This document shows positions 15,084 to 23,422 of a stretch of DNA of 37,065 nt, piece by piece. The position numbers were made by a program, and so were the translations under genes. The number at the start of each line of letters is the position of its first letter. Within the stretch, counting starts at the first letter, position 1. A model generated the notes under the pieces. The model was not told the DNA's origin. It saw nothing but the letters and a program-made list of their open reading frames with translations, and did not search any database. Source of the DNA: an uncultured Prevotellaceae bacterium (lineage in GTDB: Bacteria; Bacteroidota; Bacteroidia; Bacteroidales; Bacteroidaceae); assembly GCA_902768785.1 (NCBI GenBank), contig CACXMM010000027.1, positions 1-37,065 of the forward strand. The letters run 5' to 3'.

Positions 15084-15242
15084 TTATTCCTCCGAGAAAT
15101 CTTCCTTGCCTACACCGCAAAGAGGACAAACCCAATCTTCTGGGAGATCTTCGAACGCTGTACCTGGCTCGATACCATTATCAGGATCGCCTACTTCCGG
15201 GTCATAGACATAACCGCATGTGTCACAAATGTACTTCTTCAT
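15084..15242 (-). CDS. rubredoxin
   Basis: This gene encodes 52 aa: ATG complement at 15242-15240, TAA at 15086-15084. The product begins [20 protein letters not shown] and has the two iron-binding pairs CDTCG (Cys6, Cys9) and CPLCG (Cys39, Cys42), which hold a single Fe in a Cys4 site. The aromatic core residues (Y4, Y11, Y13, W37) are present. It is a small cytosolic electron carrier, in anaerobes often serving peroxide or superoxide detoxification or oxygen reduction. It lies 36 bp downstream of the GT9 gene and just before a strong terminator; no rubrerythrin or flavodiiron partner is nearby. Confidence 0.95.
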   Translation of the reverse strand: MKKYICDTCGYVYDPEVGDPDNGIEPGTAFEDLPEDWVCPLCGVGKEDFSEE

Positions 15243-15278
15243 AATGTTTTGATATTAGTGAATAATTAGATAGTTTTA

Positions 15279-16349
15279 TTATAGGGTGGAATGATATGCC
15301 TGTCGGGAAAGAACGGCAGCCACATGGCTCACAATCTGTTCCGGTGGGATATTGTGCATACAAGCATAGTCGCCACGCATACATGTTTTGTTTCCGTAGA
15401 TACTACAGGGCCTGCAGGATAAATCGATCTGTACGACATCCTCAGGACGCTGGCCCCATCCCATGAATCCTCCATAGGGATGGGTGGCACCCCATACGCT
15501 CACCACAGGTGTTCCTGTGAGCGATGCCAAGTGCATATTCCCACTGTCCATCGAGATCATCACTTGCAGATGACTCATCAGAATCAGTTCCTGCCCAAGA
15601 CCATTCAGCAGCTTTGAGGCATGCTGACATTGCGGATAACGAACACACCAGTCATCGAATACGGCCATCTCTTGTTTACCGCCACCGAAGAGGAACAGCT
15701 TACATTTGGGATAGCGTTCTGCCAGCTGACTGATCACCTGTTCCATCAGCTTGATGGGATAGATCTTCCCTTCGTGGGCGGCAAAAGGAGCAACACCGAT
15801 CCAAGGCTCCTGACCCTCAAACGACTGGAATACCTCTGGTAAAACGGAAAGGTCGCCTCCTTCAGGAGGGAATATCGACTGGAAATCCAGCGTGACGGGA
15901 TATCCTAATTGGGCAAATACATCGCAGTAGTTCTGAAACGAGGTAGGCTGCTGTTCGAGCACCTTGTTGTTCACCGCCGTCAGCTTTCGCTTTCCTTTTC
16001 TGTGCTTGTTGATATGGGCAGCATGGTAACGACCTAAGTTGAAACGGGCACGCAGGTAACTGGAACGTATGACATTATGCAGATCGGCAATAGCTGTGAA
16101 TTTCTTTGCCGTGAGCCGGCGGTAGAGGGTATTCAGTCCCTTCACTCCATGGTATTCCTTCTTCACGTCAGCTTCCATGAAGCCAACGTTGGGGGCGATG
16201 TTCTCGAAAAACGGACGGGCAAATGCTTTGCTGAGCACCGTGATGCGCACATGAGGATACTGACGAGCCAGTGAATAGACCACAGGCACCGTCATGGCCA
16301 CATCGCCTAAGGCGGAAAAACGGATAATCAAGATATGCTCGTGTTTCAC
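15279..16349 (-). CDS. GT9 family glycosyltransferase (heptosyltransferase-like)
   Basis: The 356-aa product has the two-Rossmann GT-B plan of ADP-heptose:LPS transferases. It starts ILIIRFSALGDVAMTVPVVYSLA (the SALGD acceptor loop) and has IADLHNVIRSSYLR; the C-terminal half contains IGVAPFAAHEGKIYP, LFLFGGGKQE and the donor-binding ISMDSGNMHLASLTGTPVVSVWGATHP. It would add a sugar during LPS core or lipid-linked glycan assembly at the inner face of the membrane. Four cysteines near the end (LSCRPCSIYGNKTCMRGDYACM) are frequent in Bacteroidota GT9 proteins. It lies 29 bp downstream of the DUF4254 gene, a pairing I recall as recurrent. Confidence 0.9.
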   Translation of the reverse strand: MKHEHILIIRFSALGDVAMTVPVVYSLARQYPHVRITVLSKAFARPFFENIAPNVGFMEADVKKEYHGVKGLNTLYRRLTAKKFTAIADLHNVIRSSYLRARFNLGRYHAAHINKHRKGKRKLTAVNNKVLEQQPTSFQNYCDVFAQLGYPVTLDFQSIFPPEGGDLSVLPEVFQSFEGQEPWIGVAPFAAHEGKIYPIKLMEQVISQLAERYPKCKLFLFGGGKQEMAVFDDWCVRYPQCQHASKLLNGLGQELILMSHLQVMISMDSGNMHLASLTGTPVVSVWGATHPYGGFMGWGQRPEDVVQIDLSCRPCSIYGNKTCMRGDYACMHNIPPEQIVSHVAAVLSRQAYHSTL

Positions 16350-16378
16350 TTCCTCACTCCTTGGGATTCCACGATAAT

Positions 16379-16984
16379 TTATTTCTTGCCATACAACACC
16401 GGATTGGTGGCCGGATCGTTGTACATCTTCATCTGCCGATACACCTTCATGTATTTGCGACCGGCAGCAATATCCTCTAACAACTGGTCGATAGCCGTAC
16501 TCAAGTCAACCTGCTGCTCTAACAGCACATTTAACTTGCCCTGGCACTTCTGACGATGCTCGGGAGTGGCATCGGCACGCTCTGCTTGTTCCCGCATGTG
16601 GTAGATCTTCAGGGCAAGAATACTCAGACGGTCAACAGCCCAGGCAGGACTCTCGGTGTTGATACGGGCATCGGGCAGCACATTGACATCAGAGTACTGC
16701 TGACGGAAATAACTGTCTATCTGCTCCACCAGATCGGTACGGTCTTGATTAGATCGGTCAATGCGCCGTTTCAGCTGCAAGGCATCAATCGGATCAATAT
16801 GGGGATCACGGATGATATCCTCGAAATGCCATTGAACAGTATCTATCCAACACTTCAGATACAGACGGTTCTCAATGGAGTCGCGATCGTAGGGGTTGTT
16901 AATAGGTGTCTCGATATCATCTTTGATGTGATAGTCTCTGATGGCTTGATTGAAAATCTTGTTGCAATGTTCTGTGAAAGTCAT
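16379..16984 (-). CDS. DUF4254 family protein
   Basis: The 201-aa product is soluble and helical, with no signal peptide. It contains NNPYDRDSIENRLYLKCWIDTVQWHFED (read in parts), IDPIDALQLKRRIDRSNQDRTDLVEQID and a C-terminal QLLEDIAAGRKYMKVYRQMKMYNDP. These are traits I associate with DUF4254, which commonly sits beside a GT9 gene in Bacteroidota. A partner or regulator role in LPS assembly is plausible but unproven. A consensus promoter (17006-17036) lies 22 bp upstream, so this is the first gene of the unit. Confidence 0.8.
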   Translation of the reverse strand: MTFTEHCNKIFNQAIRDYHIKDDIETPINNPYDRDSIENRLYLKCWIDTVQWHFEDIIRDPHIDPIDALQLKRRIDRSNQDRTDLVEQIDSYFRQQYSDVNVLPDARINTESPAWAVDRLSILALKIYHMREQAERADATPEHRQKCQGKLNVLLEQQVDLSTAIDQLLEDIAAGRKYMKVYRQMKMYNDPATNPVLYGKK

Positions 16985-17005
16985 GACTTATTTGTTTTAC
17001 TTTTG

Positions 17006-17036
17006 CAAATATAGGGATTTATTTTCAATTACCAAA
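17006..17036 (-). promoter_or_regulatory. promoter of the DUF4254-GT9-rubredoxin unit
   Basis: On the minus strand TTTG (17036-17033) is followed after 19 nt by TATATTTG (17013-17006), an exact consensus. It diverges from the acpP promoter; the 325-bp gap 16985-17309 holds these two promoters and a degenerate TTGCACAA / TTGTGTGCA pair near 17172-17200, and no ORF. Confidence 0.75.
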
Positions 17037-17224
17037 CAATTTGTGAGATATTTTTATGTTTCCCCCCTTTTGCCTATTTAACGGTAGTGTGAAAATAGCA
17101 AGGCTCACCAGCGGGTTTTATACGATGTGAACGTTACCAATGTGAAAAAAACCAAATATTTGACCAAAAAGTTGCACAATTTAGGGTGTTGTGTGCAGAT
17201 TAAAGTGCTTTTTTCTTGAAAATA

Positions 17225-17256
17225 TTTGCATACATGAATAAAAATTTGTTCCTTTG
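17225..17256 (+). promoter_or_regulatory. promoter of acpP
   Basis: TTTG (17225-17228), 20 nt, then TTCCTTTG (17249-17256): one mismatch from TAnnTTTG. The start site near 17260 leaves a leader of about 50 nt. Confidence 0.6.
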
Positions 17257-17309
17257 CACCCGAATTTTTAAAGTAGAAAGATTTTATTAACAACTTAAAT
17301 TTTACAATT

Positions 17310-17546
17310 ATGTCAGAAATTGAAAGCAAAGTAAAGGCTATTATCGTTGATAAACTGGGTGTTGATGAGGCTGAGGTAAAACCTGAGGCAAGCTTCACAA
17401 ACGATCTGGGCGCAGATTCTTTGGACACCGTAGAGCTGATTATGGAGTTCGAGAAGGAATTCAACATCTCTATTCCCGATGACAAAGCCGAGACCATTGG
17501 TACTGTAGGTGATGCCATCAAGTATATCGAGGAGAACGCCAAATAA
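17310..17546 (+). CDS. acpP: acyl carrier protein
   Basis: The 78-aa acidic protein carries the growing acyl chain in type II fatty-acid synthesis. The phosphopantetheine attachment site is Ser37 in [11 protein letters not shown], preceded by TNDLG; the four-helix layout and the closing [12 protein letters not shown] are standard. It is the first gene of acpP-fabF-rnc. The 148-bp gap to fabF holds an inverted octad array that could hold up transcription or protect the acpP message, allowing the high ACP level to be set apart from FabF. Confidence 0.98.
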   Translation: MSEIESKVKAIIVDKLGVDEAEVKPEASFTNDLGADSLDTVELIMEFEKEFNISIPDDKAETIGTVGDAIKYIEENAK

Positions 17547-17557
17547 ATTACATAAGA

Positions 17558-17687
17558 TTGAAGAATTGAAGAATTGAAAAGTTGAAGTTCTGGTTTTGAA
17601 CGGATTCATTTTCAATTCTTCAATTTTTAAGTTTCCAGTACTTGAATTCTTAGTTTCCAATTCTTCAATTCTTCAAAGCTTCAATTT
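17558..17687. repeat. inverted octad (TTGAAGAA) tandem-repeat array between acpP and fabF
   Basis: On the left, TTGAAGAA TTGAAGAA TTGAAAAG TTGAAG (17558-17587). In the middle, TTCAATTCTTCAATTTTT (17611-17628). On the right, TTCTTCAA TTCTTCAA then AGCTTCAA (17661-17684). TTGAAGAATTGAAGAATTG (17558-17576) is exactly complementary in inverse to CAATTCTTCAATTCTTCAA (17658-17676), so transcripts can fold a 19-bp stem, or a smaller one with the middle arm. The interval contains no gene. Confidence 0.85.
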
Positions 17688-17694
17688 TTATTAT

Positions 17695-18957
17695 ATGGAA
17701 TTAAAAAGAGTAGTGGTAACAGGACTGGGTGCTGTCACTCCTGTAGGTAATTCTCCCGAGGAGACTTGGAAGAACCTGCTGGCTGGTGTAAGCGGTGCTG
17801 CTCCTATTACCCAATTCGACAGCTCTTTATGCAAGACCCACTTTGCCTGCGAGGTGAAGAACCTCGATATCAATGAGTATATCGACCGTAAGGAAGCCCG
17901 CAAGCTCGACCGTTACACCCAGCTGGCTATGATAAGTGCCATCCAGGGAGTGAAAGACAGTGGCTTGGATTTAGAGAAGGAAGATAAAAACCGCATCGGT
18001 GTGATCTATGGTGTGGGCATCGGTGGTATCCGCACATTCGAGGATGAGGTGAGTTATTATGGTCAGCATCAGGATCAGGGACCGAAGTTCAGTCCTTTCT
18101 TTATCCCAAAGATGATCAGTGACATCGCTGCCGGACATATCAGTATCCATTTTGGATTCCACGGACCCAACTATACCACAACCAGTGCTTGTGCTTCTTC
18201 CAGCAATGCTTTGGCTGATGCCTTCAATCAGATTCGTCTGGGTAAGGCAAACGTCATCGTGGCTGGTGGTGCCGAGAGCGCCATCTGTATGTGTGGCGTA
18301 GGTGGCTTCAATGCCATGAAGGCTCTCTCCACCCGCAACGATGAGCCCGAGAAAGCCAGTCGTCCTTTCAGTGCCAGTCGCGACGGTTTCGTGATGGCAG
18401 AGGGTGCAGGCTGTCTGATTCTCGAGGAGCTGGAGCATGCTAAGGCTCGCGGGGCGAAGATCTATGCTGAGATGGCAGGCGAGGGCATGAGTGCCGACGC
18501 TTATCACATCACCGCCAGTCATCCCGAAGGCTTGGGTGCCAAGCTCGTGATGCAGGCTGCTCTTGACGATGCACAGCTGAATCCTGAGGATATCGATTAT
18601 ATCAATGTGCATGGCACATCCACTCATGTGGGTGACCTCTCCGAGGCCAAGGCCATCAAGGAGGTGTTCGGTGATGCTGCCTACAAGCTCAACATCAGTT
18701 CCACCAAGTCGATGACGGGTCATCTCCTGGGTGCTGCAGGTGCTGTGGAGGCTATGGTTGCTGTGCTCAGCGTGCAGAACGATATTGTGCCGCCTACCAT
18801 CAACCACGATGAGGATGACAAGGATGAGGAGATCGACTACAATCTGAACTTCACATTCAACCAATCACAGAAGCGTGAGGTACGTGCCGCCATGAGCAAC
18901 ACCTTTGGCTTTGGTGGTCACAATGCCTGCGTAATCTTCAAGAAATATGCAGATTAG
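17695..18957 (+). CDS. fabF: beta-ketoacyl-ACP synthase II
   Basis: This 420-aa condensing enzyme elongates acyl-ACP with malonyl-ACP. The catalytic triad is visible: Cys166 in TTTSACASSSNAL, His306 in NVHGTSTHVGD and His343 in SMTGHLLGAAGA, with Lys338 beside it. The ATG at 17695 (MELKRVVVTGLGAVTPVG) is the true start; a frame open back to 17596 would translate the octad repeats. The last 11 bp overlap the start of rnc. The acpP-fabF-rnc order is common in bacteria. Confidence 0.98.
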   Translation: MELKRVVVTGLGAVTPVGNSPEETWKNLLAGVSGAAPITQFDSSLCKTHFACEVKNLDINEYIDRKEARKLDRYTQLAMISAIQGVKDSGLDLEKEDKNRIGVIYGVGIGGIRTFEDEVSYYGQHQDQGPKFSPFFIPKMISDIAAGHISIHFGFHGPNYTTTSACASSSNALADAFNQIRLGKANVIVAGGAESAICMCGVGGFNAMKALSTRNDEPEKASRPFSASRDGFVMAEGAGCLILEELEHAKARGAKIYAEMAGEGMSADAYHITASHPEGLGAKLVMQAALDDAQLNPEDIDYINVHGTSTHVGDLSEAKAIKEVFGDAAYKLNISSTKSMTGHLLGAAGAVEAMVAVLSVQNDIVPPTINHDEDDKDEEIDYNLNFTFNQSQKREVRAAMSNTFGFGGHNACVIFKKYAD

Positions 18958-20023
18958 TTCTTTGATTGATAGAATAAAGCTCCCTTTCCGAAAGGAGAAG
19001 GAGCTTTATTCGTCTTTATACGACATCATCGGATTCTATCCCCGTAACATCTCCTATTACAAACAGGCTCTGCTTCATAAAAGCATGGCACAGCGTAACG
19101 AGAAGGGACGTCCGATGAACAACGAACGACTGGAGTTTCTGGGTGACGCCGTGCTCGATGCCGTAGTGGGGGATATTGTCTTCCGCCACTTCGAGGGAAA
19201 GCGAGAAGGTTTCCTCACGAACACCCGTTCGAAGATTGTGCAGCGCGAAACTTTAGGTCGCTTGGCTCAGGAGATGGGAATCAATAACCTTGTCAAGTCC
19301 ACGGGGCACACTTCCTCTCATAATAGCTATATGGGAGGAAATGCGTTCGAGGCACTGGTAGGGGCTATCTATCTCGACAGGGGTTACGGGGCTTGCATGC
19401 GTTTCATGGAGAAGCGCATCCTGAAAGAGTTGCTCAACATCGACAAGGTGGCCTACAAGGAGGTGAATTTCAAGTCGAAACTTATTGAATGGAGTCAGAA
19501 AAACCGCGTCCGACTGGATTTCAAGCTCGACAAAGAGGGAAAGGACGAAAAGGGGAGTCCGAAATTTGTCTATAGGGTGATGCTCGAAGGTGTTGCCGGC
19601 GAGAAAGGTGAGGGTTACAGCAAGAAGGAGTCGCAGCAGATGGCCAGTAAACTCACGCTTCAGCGCCTGCGCAAAGAGCCGCAGTTCATTGATGCAGTGT
19701 TTGCTGCCAAGGCATCACGTACCAAGATGGAGGAGATGCCCACTACTGCAGTACCCGACACGAAGGAGAATCCGTCAGATTTCATTCAAGACTCTGCACC
19801 GCATCCCATGCCCGAGCCGAAAAAGAAAGGACAGACCGTGGAGCGCCTGGAGCGTTTCGATGGTACTGATGAGGCTTATATGCGTCCGGATGCACGGAAA
19901 ATGGACCGGAAGCAGACGGCATCCGCCGATGAGTTCGATCTCTCAGATATCTCCGCCGCAGCACAGTCACGCGAGGAGATCATTGCTGCCGCCGAGGCTG
20001 CCGCCTTTGGGGCGCAGGATTAG
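18947..20023 (+). CDS. rnc: ribonuclease III with a long charged C-terminal tail
   Basis: The 358-aa enzyme cleaves double-stranded RNA (rRNA precursors, structured mRNAs). The nuclease domain has NNERLEFLGDAVLD with E60, E63 and D67, and GNAFEALVGAIYLDRGYG with E135; where E. coli has Asp114 this protein has Asn132, which I believe is common in Bacteroidota. A double-stranded RNA-binding domain follows (about 174-243, ending YSKKESQQMASKLTLQRL). Residues about 250-358 form an extra low-complexity tail rich in Lys, Glu, Pro and Ala (PMPEPKKKGQTVERLERF; AAAQSREEIIAAAEAAAFGA) that typical RNase III (about 230 aa) lacks. It starts inside fabF (11-bp overlap) and ends before a terminator. Confidence 0.95.
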   Translation: MQISSLIDRIKLPFRKEKELYSSLYDIIGFYPRNISYYKQALLHKSMAQRNEKGRPMNNERLEFLGDAVLDAVVGDIVFRHFEGKREGFLTNTRSKIVQRETLGRLAQEMGINNLVKSTGHTSSHNSYMGGNAFEALVGAIYLDRGYGACMRFMEKRILKELLNIDKVAYKEVNFKSKLIEWSQKNRVRLDFKLDKEGKDEKGSPKFVYRVMLEGVAGEKGEGYSKKESQQMASKLTLQRLRKEPQFIDAVFAAKASRTKMEEMPTTAVPDTKENPSDFIQDSAPHPMPEPKKKGQTVERLERFDGTDEAYMRPDARKMDRKQTASADEFDLSDISAAAQSREEIIAAAEAAAFGAQD

Positions 20024-20061
20024 GCAGTACGTAACACGAGCGTATCCTTCATGTACTTTGA

Positions 20062-20087
20062 GGCTGCTACTAAGCAGCCTTTTTTTA
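20062..20087 (+). terminator. intrinsic terminator after rnc
   Basis: GGCTGCT (20062-20068) pairs with AGCAGCC (20073-20079) around ACTA, followed by seven T (20080-20086). It ends the acpP-fabF-rnc unit. Confidence 0.9.
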
Positions 20088-20116
20088 TGGCTACAAAAAA
20101 CATTTTGCCCGAAAAG

Positions 20117-20147
20117 TTTGTCATTTCGAAAAATATGTGTATCTTTG
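20117..20147 (+). promoter_or_regulatory. promoter of tRNA-Leu
   Basis: TTTG (20117-20120), 19 nt, then TATCTTTG (20140-20147), an exact consensus. It lies about 37 nt before the mature tRNA 5' end. Confidence 0.75.
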
Positions 20148-20184
20148 CACCCGCTTAACACCCAACGTGTCGTGAAGCAATGAT

Positions 20185-20266
20185 GCCCAGATGGCGGAAT
20201 CGGTAGACGCGCTGGTCTCAAACACCAGTGGGGCAACCCGTGCCGGTTCGACCCCGGCTCTGGGTA
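20185..20266 (+). tRNA. tRNA-Leu, anticodon CAA
   Basis: The acceptor stem GCCCAGA (20185-20191) pairs with TCTGGGT (20259-20265, one G-T pair); the discriminator is A20266. The anticodon stem CTGGT/ACCAG encloses CTCAAAC, giving anticodon CAA (reads UUG). A long variable arm (GGGGCAACCC region) marks it as a class II tRNA, and GGTTCGACC is the T arm. The 3' CCA is not encoded. It has its own promoter and terminator. leuS, whose product charges it, is in the same window. Confidence 0.97.
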
Positions 20267-20270
20267 CTTT

Positions 20271-20320
20271 AAAAAAATCAAATCCTGCAAGCAGCTGAAA
20301 AGTTCTTGCAGGATTTTCTT
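20271..20320. terminator. bidirectional terminator between tRNA-Leu and porZ
   Basis: AAATCCTGCAAG (20280-20291) pairs perfectly with CTTGCAGGATTT (20305-20316): a 12-bp stem with a 13-nt loop. T runs follow on both strands (TTTTCTTTT on plus; seven T on minus from 20277-20271), so it can end both the tRNA and porZ transcripts. Confidence 0.9.
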
Positions 20321-20378
20321 TTACTGGAAAGCTATGATTCTCCTAAGGCTGGATTGTAAATCCGACCCAACGGGAAAC

Positions 20379-22529
20379 TTAGCGGATGATGGCAATCTTG
20401 CACACGGTACCTTTCTTTCCCTCGTTGGTGGCTGTATTCACCATATAGACTCCGCTGGCTACACGCTTTCCTTTCATGTCGGTACCATCCCAGGTGAAGA
20501 TGCCGCCCGTACTGCGTCCCTCTTTTACCAAGGTGCCGTTGGCAGTGAGAATTTTCACATCGGCCTGATAGGTAAGACCCGTAATGGTGATGAGACCCGT
20601 ATAATCGGGTCGTACGGGATTGGGATAGGCATATACCTGATCGCTGGTCATCTCCTCGGCTGTTGCCGTGGCATCACTCATGAAGGAGCAGAGTCCTTTG
20701 TTCGTGCCAAAGAATACCTCACCGGTCTTGTCGTTCACGGCGATACTTTCAATGTTGTTGGAGAGCAGGTTACTGTTGGTTTCAGTGAAGTGATAGACTT
20801 GTGTGTTGTTATCTTCACTGATGAGATAGACACCATCACTGCCTGTACCGAACCATTTGCGCCCTGCCCCATCGGTGGTCATACAAGTAACAAACAAACC
20901 ATTTAGCAGGTAGTCGGCGAGATTGGTACCATCGTTGCGGGGAACCTTCACTTGTGTGAATCCCAAGGTGGGGTCGGCAATCTGTTCCTCTGTGAGCATC
21001 AAAGGACCGATTTCGGTACACAGCCAGATATTCCCGCTCTTATCCTCTCCCACATTCGGTACGCGGTAGATTGTGAAGGTTGTACCATCCTGGTTCTTGA
21101 AATCGTTGAATTGTTTGGCCGTCTTATTCACTGTGTCGAAGCAGAACAGGGCGGGATGAGTACCGATATCATTGACGAACCACAGTCTTCTTTTACTGTC
21201 TAAATAGCTTCGAGTGAGCATGTTATACCCTTTGCCCGTATCCATGTTCATCATCTCTTCATTATTGAATGTCAGCCATTGGCGATCGGCAGTGAATTCA
21301 ATAACAGGATGAATGGAGTTGCTGTTGATGAACCAGAGGTTTCCATCAGGATCGAACCATACCCCATCGGCTCTCACGTAGTTCTGATTGGGTACGGCTT
21401 CTCCATTGATCATTCGGATAATGGTTGACTGGATAGCGCCATCGCTGTTACCATGGGAGAAGTTATTCACTACTTCCCCATCTTTGAACTCATACATTCC
21501 AGTTCCTCCTGTACCAATGAAGAAATGGTTCGGATCTTTCGGATCAACCGCCACACTTGATACATCTTGAAAATTGATGCCAAAAGAGGGCTTGATATCT
21601 TTTCCATAGATCGTCCAGTTTCCTTCTTCATCAAGGATCTGCACGTATCCTGGACGGAAGAACTTGTCCACATAAGACCATCCGCCAGGCACCCCATACA
21701 GTTTGTTGTTGAACACCTTCATGAAATAGAAGAAGTTAGAGGATGGACCGTCGGGATGGATTCCACTGTGGAGGATGGTCTGTTCCTTGTCATCGTTCAG
21801 CGTATAGGCCTGCAAGTTCCCGTCAGCATCGTTCGACCAATAGCATCGGTTAGTGTTGTCATAGACCACCACCGACGAGGATGTGATCGTTTTCCCCTCC
21901 ACTGTGAAGGGAAGGTCTTTTTTGGCACCCTCGTAACGTGTCCAGTTACTCTTATCCAACAGGTTGTCGTTCAGGGAGCCCTGAAAGACATTATTTGAGT
22001 TTTTCACGGCAGCATAGAGGGTATTGCCGACAAGGGTCATGTCTTCGATGTTCTGACCGATATTGTAGGTATCGGAAATCTCCCCTTTTTGTACATTCAC
22101 CTTTACCAGTCCGAAGGTGGTGCAGAGGTAAGCATATTGATCAAATATCTTCACCCGGTTGATGGTTTTGTCGAGTGAGGTGCTCTTGGTGTAATAATCG
22201 GAAAGATTCTCGCAGTTCCCATCGTTGTCGATGAAGTCGATATTGTAGTTGCTATACACCACCATCAGTCGCTTGGCAGTGGGGTTCCAGTTGATAAATG
22301 AAATATCAGCACCGCTCAGTCCGTGGTTCTTTCCATAGGTCTGTACGCTCTCATCATGAACATTGTAGGAGAAGAGGTTTTTGGAACTAAGCACGTAGAT
22401 GATATTCCCTGCCGGTTCGATGTCGGTGATGACGGAATAGGCGGGATAGACATTCCATTGTCCTATCGTGGCAGCCTGTGCCATGAGGGCAGAGAGGAAA
22501 AGAAGAACCAACACGATATTTTTCTTCAT
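20379..22529 (-). CDS. porZ: PorZ-like type IX secretion system surface protein
   Basis: The 716-aa product has a signal peptide (residues 1-19), then two beta-propeller-like regions. The N-terminal motif IGQWNVYPAYSVITDI followed by VYVLSSKNLFSYN and DYYTKSTSLDKTINRVKI matches my memory of PorZ; later repeats read GNLWFIN, RRLWFVND, GNIWLCTE and GRKWFGTGSDGVYLI. The last 80 or so residues (YAYPNPVRPDYTGLITITG to GVYMVNT) form the beta-sandwich sorting-type C-terminal domain. In P. gingivalis PorZ belongs to the attachment complex that presents anionic LPS to the sortase PorU. The start overlaps the upstream GT2 gene by 4 bp. Confidence in the propeller/CTD architecture is high; confidence in PorZ itself is good. 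Confidence 0.87.
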   Translation of the reverse strand: MKKNIVLVLLFLSALMAQAATIGQWNVYPAYSVITDIEPAGNIIYVLSSKNLFSYNVHDESVQTYGKNHGLSGADISFINWNPTAKRLMVVYSNYNIDFIDNDGNCENLSDYYTKSTSLDKTINRVKIFDQYAYLCTTFGLVKVNVQKGEISDTYNIGQNIEDMTLVGNTLYAAVKNSNNVFQGSLNDNLLDKSNWTRYEGAKKDLPFTVEGKTITSSSVVVYDNTNRCYWSNDADGNLQAYTLNDDKEQTILHSGIHPDGPSSNFFYFMKVFNNKLYGVPGGWSYVDKFFRPGYVQILDEEGNWTIYGKDIKPSFGINFQDVSSVAVDPKDPNHFFIGTGGTGMYEFKDGEVVNNFSHGNSDGAIQSTIIRMINGEAVPNQNYVRADGVWFDPDGNLWFINSNSIHPVIEFTADRQWLTFNNEEMMNMDTGKGYNMLTRSYLDSKRRLWFVNDIGTHPALFCFDTVNKTAKQFNDFKNQDGTTFTIYRVPNVGEDKSGNIWLCTEIGPLMLTEEQIADPTLGFTQVKVPRNDGTNLADYLLNGLFVTCMTTDGAGRKWFGTGSDGVYLISEDNNTQVYHFTETNSNLLSNNIESIAVNDKTGEVFFGTNKGLCSFMSDATATAEEMTSDQVYAYPNPVRPDYTGLITITGLTYQADVKILTANGTLVKEGRSTGGIFTWDGTDMKGKRVASGVYMVNTATNEGKKGTVCKIAIIR

Positions 22530-23422
22530 GTTTTCTGCTGTTTGATGAGGTGAACGAAATACATAAGCTTGTATATAGTAAACAGAAAAACCTTCGGATT
22601 ATTGCCTTGCAGTTGTCGCTTGATGCCTTTAGCAGTCATCTTATATGAAAAATTAACCAAAGGGAGCATTTTCAGGCGCTCTAAGCGCTTTACATGACGA
22701 AGCAGGGTGGAGTATCCACTCAGTTGCTGACGGAAGGTGTAGAGCGTTCTGAGGGCTTCTTCTGTTTTCTCCAGAAACAGCGTATTGTTTTCATAGTCGT
22801 CTAAGAGTACGGGATTGTTGATATGCTGGATGGTAATCCCGCTGTTTTGCAGTTCTTTCCCCAAGAGCACATCCTCGTAGCCATAATAGCGAAACTGTTC
22901 ATCAAAGGGATGTTGCAGCAGGATGTCACGGTGAATCAGGAAATTGGTGGTACGGAACTCTTGATGAGCCTTTGTCTGTCTGTTTTCCGCGTTGTGTGCC
23001 TCTTCACAGGCTTTCTCATAGCGGTAACGCAGGTTGTTCCCCCATTGTTGGGGATCTCCACCGATGGTAAGACCGCCTACTACCACCTCTCCCCTACTCT
23101 GTAAATAGTTCTGGATGAAATGGGGATTGTCTAACGAGATATCTCCATCGATGAAGAGGAGCCAGGGATAGTGTGCCTGACGGGCGAGAAAATTGCGGAT
23201 GGCTGCTCTGCCCACATTCTCATGGCGAACGAGATAGCTGACGTGTGGTAATGATCCAATGACTTTGTTCTCCTCGATCCACCGTTTTTCTGTAGAACCA
23301 TCGTCGGCTACGATGATCTCATATTCCACCCTGTCGGCACACTGCTGCTGTAAGGAGTTCACCAACTCTTTACAACTACAGTTGAATGTAGGCAGGAGGA
23401 TAGAGATCTGGTTCTTATTCAT
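22526..23422 (-). CDS. GT2 family glycosyltransferase coupled to porZ
   Basis: The 298-aa product has an N-terminal GT-A domain: [55 protein letters not shown] with the DGD metal site, and [15 protein letters not shown] as the acceptor-side motif (ED). The C-terminal 90 residues are basic and helical, with a final amphipathic or hydrophobic stretch ([15 protein letters not shown]) that may associate with the membrane. It overlaps rdgB by 8 bp and porZ by 4 bp, so it is firmly in the leuS-yitT-rdgB-GT2-porZ unit. A part in making the glycan that PorZ handles is attractive but rests only on position. Confidence 0.85.
   Translation of the reverse strand: MNKNQISILLPTFNCSCKELVNSLQQQCADRVEYEIIVADDGSTEKRWIEENKVIGSLPHVSYLVRHENVGRAAIRNFLARQAHYPWLLFIDGDISLDNPHFIQNYLQSRGEVVVGGLTIGGDPQQWGNNLRYRYEKACEEAHNAENRQTKAHQEFRTTNFLIHRDILLQHPFDEQFRYYGYEDVLLGKELQNSGITIQHINNPVLLDDYENNTLFLEKTEEALRTLYTFRQQLSGYSTLLRHVKRLERLKMLPLVNFSYKMTAKGIKRQLQGNNPKVFLFTIYKLMYFVHLIKQQKT

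Noticed and set aside
14980-15135. N-terminal extension of the gene before rpoN
   Set aside because: It would run through the rubredoxin terminator and the promoter at 14996-15026, and its sequence is unlike a protein start.
17596-17694. N-terminal extension of fabF
   Set aside because: It would translate the octad repeats (NSSIFKF, NSSILQSF); the family starts at MELKRVVVTG, ATG 17695.
17971-18864. 297-aa minus-strand ORF
   Set aside because: Shadow of fabF; rich in His and Thr from reversed codons, without signal or domain.
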